A DNA stretch of 54,204 bases from DATFYP01 sp035626235 (GCA_035626235.1 DASPOB010000039.1:1-54204), one strand, 5' to 3'; positions 43,215 through 51,167 are shown, counted from the stretch's first letter. The notes: generated by a model not told the origin, from the sequence alone. A program made the numbers and translations.

Positions 43215-43931
43215 TCATGGTTTCCTGAGCCAGGCCTCGAACCCGATTCCACTTGCTCTGATGTCGCAGGTTCCGAAGCACGACTCGGCCGCGTATTCCT
43301 GCATCTGGGTACTGGTGTGAGCCCATCTCAACAACAGGCTTCTGAATGCCACTTTGGTCACGAACGAGTCGAAGGCGTTCAGTTTCATCTGGTCGACGGC
43401 TTCGTCGATTTCCCCCTTTGACGCGTCTCTCCGTAGGTCGATGATTACGGCAACCCCCCCGCTCCGCAGGACTCTGTAGATTTCATCGAGTACCTTCACG
43501 GGCTCGGGGAAATTCTTGAAGGCTGCGGTGCAGATGGCGAAGTCAAAGGTGCCACGCGGGAAAGGCATGTACGCCGCGTCTCCATGGCGGAATGCAACCG
43601 ACACCCTCGCCGCAGCGGCTTTTTCAGTGGCGATTCTGACGAAGGTCTTGCTGATGTCTATCCCGACCACCCTGTAGGTACCGAGCTTCGCCAGCTCAAT
43701 GGCAAGGTAACCGGGGCCGGGGGCGACTTCAAGGACGGCGCCGCCTTCCGGAAGATGCTCGTTCACCAACTTGGCCCACGCCTTGTACTGCTCGATGCTC
43801 TTCTCCTGGTTTTTCGAATACCACCTGGCGATTGCCCCTTCCATTGAGACGCCCTTGTAGCCCTTCCGTCTTTTGACCGGCGAGGAGCCGTCCATCGACT
43901 TCCCGTCTTCGGCCTCGGTGACCTTGGTCAA
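43215..43931 (-). CDS. Class I SAM-dependent methyltransferase
   Basis: 238 residues. The SAM-binding motif I is VLEVAPGPGYLAIELAKLG, motif II GIDISKTFV, motif III HGDAAYMPFPRGTFDFAICTAAFKNF and post-III LRSGGVAVIIDLRRD. The sequence is of the UbiE/Methyltransf_11 type, with substrate unknown. The start is TTG at 43931, with TATA box GATAAATAGT (reversed, 43961-43970) 34 nt upstream. It is the first gene of the bactofilin operon. Confidence 0.85.
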   Translation of the reverse strand: MTKVTEAEDGKSMDGSSPVKRRKGYKGVSMEGAIARWYSKNQEKSIEQYKAWAKLVNEHLPEGGAVLEVAPGPGYLAIELAKLGTYRVVGIDISKTFVRIATEKAAAARVSVAFRHGDAAYMPFPRGTFDFAICTAAFKNFPEPVKVLDEIYRVLRSGGVAVIIDLRRDASKGEIDEAVDQMKLNAFDSFVTKVAFRSLLLRWAHTSTQMQEYAAESCFGTCDIRASGIGFEAWLRKP

Positions 43932-43960
43932 CTTCTATCGGCTGAAACGCGCTCAGTCGG

Positions 43961-43970
43961 GATAAATAGT
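43961..43970 (-). promoter_or_regulatory. TATA box of the methyltransferase/bactofilin/wHTH operon
   Basis: ACTATTTATC on the minus strand, centred 34 nt before the TTG at 43931. Confidence 0.6.
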
Positions 43971-44041
43971 CAGTGCACATTCGGTACTCACTGGGAGTCA
44001 GTTCAGGGAGGGCAAGGCATGCACAGAGCGTCGCTTGCGGG

Positions 44042-44443
44042 CTACCCGTTTCTGACTATGTAATCCCCAGTCTCGGAGTCTTTCAGGTATATCGCCCTCC
44101 AGGGGCAAGATTCGGCCGCGCGCCGTAGCCTTTCGAGCTCGACCAGGTTCTCGTCTGCGTCGGCGATGCCGAGCGGTTCGGCGCCGATCTGGCTCCTTTC
44201 CAGGGAGAAGTGTTCCGGCGCAAGAACTGCGCAGAAACCGGTTCCAAGGCAGAGGTCCTCCACTATTCCTGCCTTGACCTTCTTGCCCTCCATGGTCGTG
44301 ATCTCTACTTCGCCCCTCTTCTGAAGATTGGCTTTCCTGATGTCCGGGTTGCGGACTATCGTGTCTGACAGGGTCTCACCTGCCCTCTTCGCGTTCATCA
44401 GCATCCTGTAAGCCTTGTCAGTCAGCTCCACGGTCTGAGCCAT
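44042..44443 (-). CDS. Antitoxin-like domain fused to a [3Fe-4S]-type ferredoxin
   Basis: 133 residues. Residues 1-31 (QTVELTDKAYRMLMNAKRAGE, then TLSDTIVR) match the N-terminal DNA-binding half of archaeal VapB-type (DUF217-like) antitoxins. Residues about 45-133 are a monocluster ferredoxin: C65LGTGFC71 followed by SC113PWRAIYL. With Thr68 at the central position and only three cysteines, it fits a [3Fe-4S] cluster. No toxin gene is adjacent. The ATG at 44443 has TATA 29 nt upstream. This combination suggests a redox-responsive DNA-binding protein, or a ferredoxin with a borrowed dimerisation domain. Confidence 0.85.
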   Translation of the reverse strand: MAQTVELTDKAYRMLMNAKRAGETLSDTIVRNPDIRKANLQKRGEVEITTMEGKKVKAGIVEDLCLGTGFCAVLAPEHFSLERSQIGAEPLGIADADENLVELERLRRAAESCPWRAIYLKDSETGDYIVRNG

Positions 44444-44467
44444 GCATTGCGCCAGCGAGGGCTGACT

Positions 44468-44475
44468 TGTTAATC
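44468..44475 (-). promoter_or_regulatory. TATA box of the antitoxin-ferredoxin gene
   Basis: GATTAACA on the minus strand, 29 nt before the ATG at 44443. Confidence 0.5.
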
Positions 44476-44565
44476 ATTCCCTTCCGCCGTAGGCGGGATT
44501 CGCCGCGGCGCCAAGGTGGCCCGTAAGACAGGCGGGCGGAACGCAATTCCCATACCGTCGGTTCC

Positions 44566-45207
44566 TCATTCCATTCTCTGGAAGATTGCGCTAAGCGAAG
44601 CGGGGTCCACGCCGACCAGCTCGCTCAAATCCTTCAAGGTGATCCTGCGCGGGAAGTCGAAGTATCCCTTCTCTATGGCGACAGACAGGATCCCCCTCTC
44701 CTTCTCCGAGAAGGTCGCGCTCTTCTCAAGGGGCTTGATGTCTCGAATCCTCGCCTGGATTCCTTCATCCGCCAGCCTCGAGACTATCTGCCCCGGGTCG
44801 CTGGTCCGCCTTGTCACGAAGCGCCACCTGGCTGGGATCTCGGTCGAGTTGAAGGGACAGTCCAGGCAAAGAATCGAATGGTCCTCGGAGGCTTGGCAGA
44901 TGCGAGGCTTGTCCACGACGGCGAGAAGCCGCGTCCTGGCAGAATCGCCTTCAACCACCTGGGACTGCCTGATACCAATCATGCCCCTGACTGTGAGGAT
45001 TGTCTTGCGCACTGCGTTCGAAGTCCCCGAGAGCTCCAGAAGGAGGACCATCGCCTCCTTGTCCAGCGGCCTGCAGTCGACGATGGAGAGGGTGGCCCCG
45101 TTCATCTTGGCGGCTGTCTTCAGGTCGTTCTTCGACCTTACCTCGAGCGACGCTTCCTTGAACAATCTACCCAGTCCTTCTGCGCGCGCCAGGCTTATAA
45201 TTCTCAT
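44566..45207 (-). CDS. Bacterio-opsin activator-type (HTH-10) transcription regulator
   Basis: 213 residues. The C-terminal HTH-10 domain is LSVAIEKGYFDFPRRITLKDLSELVGVDPASLSAIFQR, the defining segment of Bat/HTH-10 archaeal regulators. The N-terminal 150 residues hold an alpha/beta sensor with a possible metal or redox site ILCLDCPF (Cys-x-x-Cys). The Met at 45207 is chosen: the long upstream frame has poor composition, and a 16-bp palindrome lies at 45211-45226 just before this start. Confidence 0.85.
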   Translation of the reverse strand: MRIISLARAEGLGRLFKEASLEVRSKNDLKTAAKMNGATLSIVDCRPLDKEAMVLLLELSGTSNAVRKTILTVRGMIGIRQSQVVEGDSARTRLLAVVDKPRICQASEDHSILCLDCPFNSTEIPARWRFVTRRTSDPGQIVSRLADEGIQARIRDIKPLEKSATFSEKERGILSVAIEKGYFDFPRRITLKDLSELVGVDPASLSAIFQRME

Positions 45208-45210
45208 GCC

Positions 45211-45226
45211 GGCCAGAAATCTGGCC
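45211..45226. promoter_or_regulatory. Palindromic operator candidate before the HTH-10 regulator
   Basis: GGCCAGA-AA-TCTGGCC, a perfect 7-bp inverted repeat with 2-nt spacer, ending 3 nt upstream of the regulator's ATG (45207, minus strand). Position suits autorepression. Confidence 0.4.
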
Positions 45227-45374
45227 CCGTGGGCACGTGGCCGCCGTGCCGCGGGGGTCGATTGGAGACCCAGGAAGTGTGAGATGCCGAGGGCCCCGAC
45301 GATGAAGGAGAAGATGTGCATCGGCGCACTCCTCTTTGCCTGGTTAGCCCGGCGCCCGATTCGAGCCTTTGCGG

Positions 45375-45872
45375 TTACTTGGTGAAGTACAGCGTCATGA
45401 AGAGGAAGGCGTATGTCGCGATGAAACCTTCGCTCATCAGAGGGATTCCGACCGGGCTGCCTCCCATATGGAGATAGCCTCCGGCGGTCGCAATGAGGGC
45501 AGCGACAAGGCTCAGGGGAGCGAAAACCCTGACCATTCTCGTCGTGTAGCGAAAAGAGAAGCCTGCGACAACAACTGAGAGTACGAATATCAGCACTCCC
45601 TCAAATGCGTGGAAAATCAGGAGCCCGCCGCTTCCGGTGATCGCGGAAACCACGGCCGAAAACGAGGTATTGGACGCAACCTGGAAGCCACCGCCCTGGC
45701 CGCCTGCGAGGGGGCCTCCTATGGCGGCCTGAATCGTCGTGAGGACCAGCGTCACAGCCAGGAGAATTCTGAACGGTCTCCAACTCCGAGGTTCGGCAGC
45801 CGAGACGGGCATCGAAACGTCTGGAGCGCTCGTGAATTGGACTTCGGCGGTGGTTGATTTAAACAATCCCAT
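45375..45872 (-). CDS. Four-helix membrane protein of unknown function
   Basis: 165 residues with helices at about 36-52, 84-103, 113-130 and 146-164, and a Gly-rich loop (GGPLAGGQGGGFQ) after the first. Histidines occur near helix 2 (FHAFEGVL) and helix 3 (GYLHMGG). General layout resembles the protein at 11097-11519, though sequence identity is not evident. The ATG at 45872 overlaps an AT-rich box (TGTTTAAATC at about 45856-45865); a Met at 45812 is an alternative. No family recognised. Confidence 0.68.
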   Translation of the reverse strand: MGLFKSTTAEVQFTSAPDVSMPVSAAEPRSWRPFRILLAVTLVLTTIQAAIGGPLAGGQGGGFQVASNTSFSAVVSAITGSGGLLIFHAFEGVLIFVLSVVVAGFSFRYTTRMVRVFAPLSLVAALIATAGGYLHMGGSPVGIPLMSEGFIATYAFLFMTLYFTK

Positions 45873-45943
45873 CCCGTCCTGCGATCCGCCTGGGAGGCCG
45901 GCTCCATCAGATGCGCACAGTGCTCACCGTGCCGCCACCGAGG

Positions 45944-47125
45944 TCAGACCGCCGCGACCACGGCGGCGACACCGAATGCCACGACTGCCGCGAGGCTGAG
46001 CCAGTATGCGACTCTCCACCTGCCGGGCGACGCATACGCACCCATTATTCGACTGTCTGACCCGAGGAGCCCCATCAGGACTCCGGGACCAATCAGAACA
46101 AAGACGAAGGCTACCATGAGGCCGAGCACGAGGGACAAAGGCTCCGGGTAGATTACGGGGACAATCAGAGCTGGAAGAGACTCCGCAAGGTAGACCCACA
46201 GGAAGCTGCTCTTCTGCCAGCCCATGGTGTCGACGATGGCCCAAGAGCTGCCCAAAGAGATCACCACAAGGGCGAGGAACGCCGCGGCGACCAGGCCGAT
46301 GGCGAAGACGTAGGGAGCATACGGGCCGGCGATCGACGAAAGGCCCAGGGAGAGCGCCTTGGGGTCGGCGATGTCCAAGGACGAGCTCAGGCCTGATGTG
46401 GCCATCACAATGACAATCATGCCGAGTTCGCTCGCGACCGCCCCCGCCAGAGTCTCGGTCCTCATGGTCCACAGTCGAGTGCTCCTCTTTTCCGCGGTAG
46501 CCGAGGCTTGATAGAACAGCATGAAGGGCATCACCACAGCCCCGGCGCAGGCCGCAAGCATGAAGAGGTAGCCGGCGTTCGCACTGAAGTAGACAGGAGA
46601 CGCCGGGACGAAGCCCCTTTCGACCAGGGAGGCCGCGTATGAGACGATAAGCACGGCCGACACCACGAGCAGCGCCTTTTCTGTCGTGAGGTACCTCCTT
46701 CTGGCCACCACAGCGACGTAGGCCGCGTAGGCGACCGGCATCGAGACGATCGGTGGCACGCCGATGAGCTCCATGCCGACCGCGATTCCCGCGTATTCAG
46801 CGATGTAGCTCACAACGCTGACGACCGCCATCGGGAGGCATGCGAGAAAGGCGGTCCTCCTGGAGTAGTTCTCGCGAATCACCTCACCGAGCCCTCTCCC
46901 CGTGGCCATCCCAACCCTTCCGCTCGCCTCCTGAATCACGAAGAGGGGGACGACCAGGAGCAGGAAGAACCATATCAGCCCGTAGGAGTATGTCGCCCCG
47001 ACGGTCGCAGCCGTAAGGACGCTCGGAGCGTCGACATCGGCTATCATGACAATCCAGGCGGGGCCAAACGACTGGACGAGCTCGCGAAACCTGCTGGGTC
47101 CTTGACGCAGAATCGGGCGCTTCAC
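45944..47125 (-). CDS. Divergent NRAMP-family metal transporter homologue
   Basis: 393 residues with about eleven helices of the NRAMP (LeuT-like) fold: VMIADVDAPSVLTAATVGATYSYGLIW aligns with the first NRAMP helix, and VVMPFMLFYQAS with helix 6. The canonical DPGN is DAPS here and MPHN is MPFM, so the metal-binding Asn is Ser and the following His is Phe, while Asp and Met remain. Metal selectivity may therefore differ from Mn/Fe; other NRAMP-related transporters carry other substrates. GTG start. Confidence 0.8.
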   Translation of the reverse strand: MKRPILRQGPSRFRELVQSFGPAWIVMIADVDAPSVLTAATVGATYSYGLIWFFLLLVVPLFVIQEASGRVGMATGRGLGEVIRENYSRRTAFLACLPMAVVSVVSYIAEYAGIAVGMELIGVPPIVSMPVAYAAYVAVVARRRYLTTEKALLVVSAVLIVSYAASLVERGFVPASPVYFSANAGYLFMLAACAGAVVMPFMLFYQASATAEKRSTRLWTMRTETLAGAVASELGMIVIVMATSGLSSSLDIADPKALSLGLSSIAGPYAPYVFAIGLVAAAFLALVVISLGSSWAIVDTMGWQKSSFLWVYLAESLPALIVPVIYPEPLSLVLGLMVAFVFVLIGPGVLMGLLGSDSRIMGAYASPGRWRVAYWLSLAAVVAFGVAAVVAAV

Positions 47126-47288
47126 ATTCCACCATTTCCCCGTTCGACATGGAAGTCCTTTCGCCCGGTCTGTGATAGAAACCCAAAGACAAGGGACCTG
47201 GCTGTGCCCGGGGATCGGATAGGTCTCGCCGCCCGGTGGTGCGGACGTCGAGTAAAGCTGCGCCAGTGTTTGACTAGTCTGAACCTGC

Positions 47289-47951
47289 TCAACCGCCTTG
47301 AACTATGAAGTAAGTGCTGGGGCTGAGTTGGACTCCGTTCGTATCGGAAACGAAGGCGTGAAGGCTGGAGATACCTCCTCCGCCGCAGACGCCCACGTTG
47401 CCACTGTAGGTCGAGTAGACCGTGAGGTATGCTTGATTGAGGAACGACTTCTGAGAGCCTGCATCTGGCTGTATCAGCTGGCCTGACGGGAATTGCGCCC
47501 ACTGGATGATGTCTGGAGAAACCTGTTGGTGCAGCTCGTAAGTGACGCTGACCGCCACGACCCATGCCCCGCAACTGGGGAAGGTCTCCGTGGCGTTGCC
47601 AGCGACATAGGTCAGCGGGTAAGTCGAACTCGTTGGGGGATAGACGTTGCTGGTTGTGGTGACAGAGGACGTGACTGTATTGGTAACGTAATCAGTCTGC
47701 GTACTGACGGTGGAGAGCGTCTCGACGGAAATCACGGTACTGGTGAGGGTCACCACCTGGACCGTCCTCTGTTCGAGAAAACCCACTTGTTGGTTCAAGT
47801 TGGCAACTCCCTGAGCCAATTCGTCATTCTGCTGCGACAAGGCGACTAGGGTGCCGTTGTCACGGTAGAAAGAGTAGCCCACCAATCCAAAGACGATGAC
47901 GAACCCGACCACCAGCGCGGCCATGATAGGGAGATGACTATGAGATGACAT
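47289..47951 (-). CDS. Secreted or membrane-anchored thaumarchaeal-type protein
   Basis: 220 residues. One membrane segment at about 9-27 (MAALVVGFVIVFGLVGYSF), then a short coiled coil (ALSQQNDELAQGVANLNQQVGFLEQRT) and a Thr/Ser/Val-rich linker (TVISVETLSTVSTQTDYVTNT). A globular domain with two Cys (FPSCGAW, VGVCGGGG) likely forms a disulfide. This layout is common among extracytoplasmic archaeal proteins of unknown role. TATA box (CGATAAATAC, minus, 47981-47990) is 34 nt before the ATG. Confidence 0.8.
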   Translation of the reverse strand: MSSHSHLPIMAALVVGFVIVFGLVGYSFYRDNGTLVALSQQNDELAQGVANLNQQVGFLEQRTVQVVTLTSTVISVETLSTVSTQTDYVTNTVTSSVTTTSNVYPPTSSTYPLTYVAGNATETFPSCGAWVVAVSVTYELHQQVSPDIIQWAQFPSGQLIQPDAGSQKSFLNQAYLTVYSTYSGNVGVCGGGGISSLHAFVSDTNGVQLSPSTYFIVQGG

Positions 47952-48128
47952 GCCCAGCCCTAACTGGCTGCGACGAGTTGGTATTTATCGCTCATCACAG
48001 GATCTTTGTCAGCACTACTGTGCAAGCCGCTTCATCCGACCAGAACCCCGTGCTGCTCTGGGACGGTTGTCCAGAGGGTCCGAATCCTGAAGACTCATCT
48101 AAGAAGAGCTTCTAAGGTGAGTCAGCTA

Positions 48129-48136
48129 CTTATTCT
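48129..48136 (+). promoter_or_regulatory. TATA box of the HTH gene at 48158
   Basis: CTTATTCT centred 26 nt before the ATG at 48158. Confidence 0.45.
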
Positions 48137-48157
48137 GAATGACCAAAGAGGGAATCA

Positions 48158-48598
48158 ATGTTCCAGTTGTGGTCGCCGGCCATTCCTATGTCGGTGGTCA
48201 AGGAGGCAGTTGAGTTACTCTTCGGCAGGAGCAGGCAGGCCAAAGTCCTGGCGGTGTTTCTCAAGGAGGGGCGGCTGACCCTGGCTGAGGTCGCAAGGGA
48301 ATTGGATGAGAGTCTCGCCATGACCCGGCTTGGCTGGGATGGGGGCGTCTATAGGAAGGGCTGGATCGGCCAAGTGGTGAGAGAATACGTGGAGAACGGG
48401 GTGCTTCTGTCGGCCCGCGAAGGCAACCGAGTCGTGTACGAACTCAACCGCTTGAACCCGTGCGTCCTGCTTATGGAAGAGTTGAAGCGGAACGAGAAGC
48501 CCGGGCGTCCTCCAAGGAGTTCGGGAGACCGAAGAAGGCGCGGTGATCCTCATTCCCGACGGAGCAGAATGTCGCAGGAATCGGCCTGGGGTGGTTGA
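48158..48598 (+). CDS. HTH transcription regulator convergent with the HerA-like gene
   Basis: 146 residues; residues 1-110 carry a winged helix (AVFLKEGRLTLAEVARELDESLAMTRLGWDGGVYRKGWIGQVVREYVENGVLL followed by VVYELN). The last 35 residues are Arg/Gly/Ser-rich and antisense to the 3' end of the HerA-like gene, with a 128-nt convergent overlap; this tail may be non-essential. Could control the ATPase gene by antisense reading or DNA binding. Moderately confident as a gene, not as to function. Confidence 0.68.
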   Translation: MFQLWSPAIPMSVVKEAVELLFGRSRQAKVLAVFLKEGRLTLAEVARELDESLAMTRLGWDGGVYRKGWIGQVVREYVENGVLLSAREGNRVVYELNRLNPCVLLMEELKRNEKPGRPPRSSGDRRRRGDPHSRRSRMSQESAWGG

Positions 48599-49631
48599 CC
48601 TGGACCATCGCCTCACCCGGCCCCAGCCTCCTGACGAGCTTCCCGGTTATGTCGGGCGACGTGGTCAGCGAGTAGTTCACAATCGTCTCGACGTCCCTCG
48701 AGTTAGTCAGCAGGTGCGTCAAGACGGTCCCCGAGTTCGCGATGATGTTCGGGGAAATCAGCGAAGGCCGAGTGGCGATCATCACGATGGAGAACCCGAA
48801 CTTCCTGAGCTCGATGGCGCACAGCTCCGGGAGGCTGACGTAGTTGCCGTTGGGCGCAAGATGCTGAGCCTCGTCAACTATGACCACCAGCCTGGCGATT
48901 TCCGTCGGTCCCATGCTTCTCACCTTGTCACGGAGCTGCTTCAGGATGAGCTGGCTGAGCAGGTTTCTCGCGCCGTCGTCCGCGAGGACTGACAGGTCCA
49001 CGATTGTCAGGGAGGATTCCAGCAGCTCGCCGAGGCTCAGCGTGCTGTACGGCCGGTCCAGCGTCTCCCCGACCAGGTCGGCGGTGAGCGGCCATAGGCG
49101 AGAAATCAGAGCCTCGATGCTCTCTTCCCAGCCGTTCCGGTGTCTGAAGCGCTCCTCGTATTGCTCCAGCTTCGAGATGAACTGGGAGATGGTTAGGGTG
49201 GCGTCGGTTCCGTGGTAATACTGCCCCAGAATCTCCCTCGTAATCCGCTCCTGGAGCGGGGACAACGACGAGGCGTGGGTGGCGAGGGTGAAGTGGCCCA
49301 GAAGAGAGACCCACTCCTCAATCTGCGTAGAAAGCGGAAGCGACTTATCGCGCTGGAAGACCGCTATCGAGACGGTCTTCCCGGGCGTCAAGACCTTGGC
49401 GCCTCCCTCCCGAGACATGGGCTGGAGGTACTCGCCGGTCCGGTCGAGAATCATGACCGAGACTCCCCTCAAACGCAATTCGTGGGCAAGGATCTTCGCG
49501 GTCGTCGACTTGCCAGAACCGGTCATACCGAAGATGGACACATGCCTGGTCAGAGCTTCCAAGGGAATCCGAAAGGGGCCCATCCTCGTCCCGTGGGGGG
49601 ATATCACCGAGCCGAACAGCAGCGTCCCCAT
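48471..49631 (-). CDS. HerA-type hexameric ATPase (DUF87 family)
   Basis: 386 residues. Walker A is GMTGSGKST (residues about 35-43), Walker B LVVIVDEAQHLAP, and the arginine-rich region IATRPSLISPN follows as in HerA/VirB4 superfamily DNA translocases. The N-terminal HAS barrel is reduced. A NurA nuclease partner is absent, so it is not the end-resection HerA pair; stand-alone forms occur in mobile elements and conjugation-like systems. A nested 32-bp inverted repeat lies 26-57 nt upstream of its ATG. Confidence 0.85.
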   Translation of the reverse strand: MGTLLFGSVISPHGTRMGPFRIPLEALTRHVSIFGMTGSGKSTTAKILAHELRLRGVSVMILDRTGEYLQPMSREGGAKVLTPGKTVSIAVFQRDKSLPLSTQIEEWVSLLGHFTLATHASSLSPLQERITREILGQYYHGTDATLTISQFISKLEQYEERFRHRNGWEESIEALISRLWPLTADLVGETLDRPYSTLSLGELLESSLTIVDLSVLADDGARNLLSQLILKQLRDKVRSMGPTEIARLVVIVDEAQHLAPNGNYVSLPELCAIELRKFGFSIVMIATRPSLISPNIIANSGTVLTHLLTNSRDVETIVNYSLTTSPDITGKLVRRLGPGEAMVQVNHPRPIPATFCSVGNEDHRAFFGLPNSLEDARASRSASTLP

Positions 49632-49656
49632 GCGTCCTTCGGAGTTGTCAGCAAGA

Positions 49657-49688
49657 CGAGAGTCTTTCTGACAAATCTGTCACTCTCG
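49657..49688. promoter_or_regulatory. Nested inverted repeat before the HerA-like gene
   Basis: CGAGAGT (49657-49663) and ACTCTCG (49682-49688) enclose TGACA...TGTCA (49669-49682). It covers the expected promoter position for the ATG at 49631, so it is an operator or RNA hairpin candidate. Confidence 0.5.
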
Positions 49689-49743
49689 CAGATTAGCCGC
49701 TGACATTTCTCCTTGATTGTCTCTTTGGAGCGCAAAGATGAGC

Positions 49744-49762
49744 GTCCGAATCGGATTCGGAC
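49744..49762. repeat. Perfect 8-bp inverted repeat with 3-nt loop
   Basis: GTCCGAAT-CGG-ATTCGGAC between the HerA-like and LAGLIDADG genes. It could be an operator or stem-loop; no T tract follows. Confidence 0.45.
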
Positions 49763-49878
49763 CTGAAACAAAGTCTGCGTGGAAGCGTCCGTCGCAAAGC
49801 GCGTTGAAGATGAGATGACGAACGACGAAGTTCACACAGAGAGGACAGAGCGGAGGAAGGATTCAGCAGACAGGTCAG

Positions 49879-51084
49879 ATGTTATCAGGAACGACCACAT
49901 TCGAAGACACGAGAGAGAAACAGACAAACAAGGGAGGAAGGGTCCGTTGGCCCGTCTACACCGAACAGGAACGCGCGTTACTGCAGAGAAAGTTTTCTGG
50001 AGACTGGGAAAACCTCGACTTTCTTGAGGCATTCTGGAATCCCGTCTACGACGAAGGAGATCTGATTCAGTACCGGCGAGCTGCGAAGGTGTGGAAGATG
50101 AGGCTGGCGGAGAGGAAGTTCAAGGAAATCGTGAAGGAGCTGAAGGTCGACCCTCAGAAGGCATGCGCTTTGGTTTCGGGCAAAAACCTGCATCCATACT
50201 TGGTCCAGATGTACCTCAACAGTGAGATACTTTCAAAGCCGAGAGAGGGATGGAAGTGGGTACTCGAGTGCACGCCGAAGCCTACGAATATGTTTCCGAA
50301 AGCGGTCGAAGTTCCGGAGAGGATTCAGAGCTACCAAGACCTCATTGATCTATTAAGTCAGTTCCCGCCTGTACCATCAGAACTTCCGGCAATTCGATTC
50401 TTCGGTCTATCCAGCGAATGGGTGCAGCAACACAAGTTAGAGCTATTCGGGTTCCTTCTTGGGTTCTTTGTTGGAGACGCAGGTAAGAGTTACAACGACA
50501 TTGGTCACAGGAAGAGACACTACGACAAGACTGCAATGACAACCGTTATGGCAATCAATGGCAGCAATATCAGAATACTGACTTATGTCCAACTTGCACT
50601 GCAAACCATCGGAATTGATTCTGCGAGACGGAATTCGACTACGACCATACGTTGGAACTCTCCGGCAAGCAATCTGTTGACCTGGGTAATCAGAACGTGC
50701 CTTGGACTGTCGGCATCAGAACGGACAAGTAGAAACCCCATTCGAATGGAATGGATTCTTTCGTGTCCCCGCAACTTCATCGTAGCGTTCCTCCAAGGCA
50801 TAGCTGAATCTGACGGCAGTGTTGACAGACATGGCTACTTCACTTCCATAAGCAGCATCCCAAATTCAAGTTTCCTGCAGAAAGCACTTGCATCAATCAA
50901 CACACCTTCTAGAGTCCACCCCAAACATCGACCAGTTCAAATTCGTATCAACATAACACAAGCCATTACGTTGCCTTTGTTCAACCCAATCATAACGACA
51001 TACAGATACTCTAGCCTAGTCAGTCATGCACGACGAAGACATCTACTTCCTCCCTCTCCCTTTTTTTCTAGGCGTGCGGCTTAG
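49879..51084 (+). CDS. LAGLIDADG endonuclease-family protein with N-terminal HTH-like region
   Basis: 401 residues. Two LAGLIDADG helices are visible: LFGFLLGFFVGDAGK (around residue 194) and FIVAFLQGIAESDGSVD (around 300), each ending in a catalytic Asp. The first 130 residues form a helical, HTH-like domain (KFKEIVKELKVDPQKACALVSGKNLHPYLVQ). Codon use is clearly AT-richer than in neighbours, suggesting recent arrival. No intein or intron host is evident, so this is a free-standing homing endonuclease or a LAGLIDADG-derived regulator. The last codons overlap a T7 tract (51061-51067); no TATA box is obvious before the ATG. Confidence 0.78.
   Translation: MLSGTTTFEDTREKQTNKGGRVRWPVYTEQERALLQRKFSGDWENLDFLEAFWNPVYDEGDLIQYRRAAKVWKMRLAERKFKEIVKELKVDPQKACALVSGKNLHPYLVQMYLNSEILSKPREGWKWVLECTPKPTNMFPKAVEVPERIQSYQDLIDLLSQFPPVPSELPAIRFFGLSSEWVQQHKLELFGFLLGFFVGDAGKSYNDIGHRKRHYDKTAMTTVMAINGSNIRILTYVQLALQTIGIDSARRNSTTTIRWNSPASNLLTWVIRTCLGLSASERTSRNPIRMEWILSCPRNFIVAFLQGIAESDGSVDRHGYFTSISSIPNSSFLQKALASINTPSRVHPKHRPVQIRINITQAITLPLFNPIITTYRYSSLVSHARRRHLLPPSPFFSRRAA
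51061..51067 (+). terminator. T-tract near the end of the LAGLIDADG gene
   Basis: Seven T after a pyrimidine-rich stretch (CTTCCTCCCTCTCCC); a standard archaeal transcription stop. It lies 17 nt before the ORF stop, so translation of the final codons may not occur on all mRNAs. Confidence 0.4.
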
Positions 51085-51167
51085 CCTGCTGGTCCGAAGA
51101 ACCCTGCTTTCATGGGACCAACGCAGACCCTGCTCGGAATTTCGTCGGCCTGGATGTGAATCGGTTG

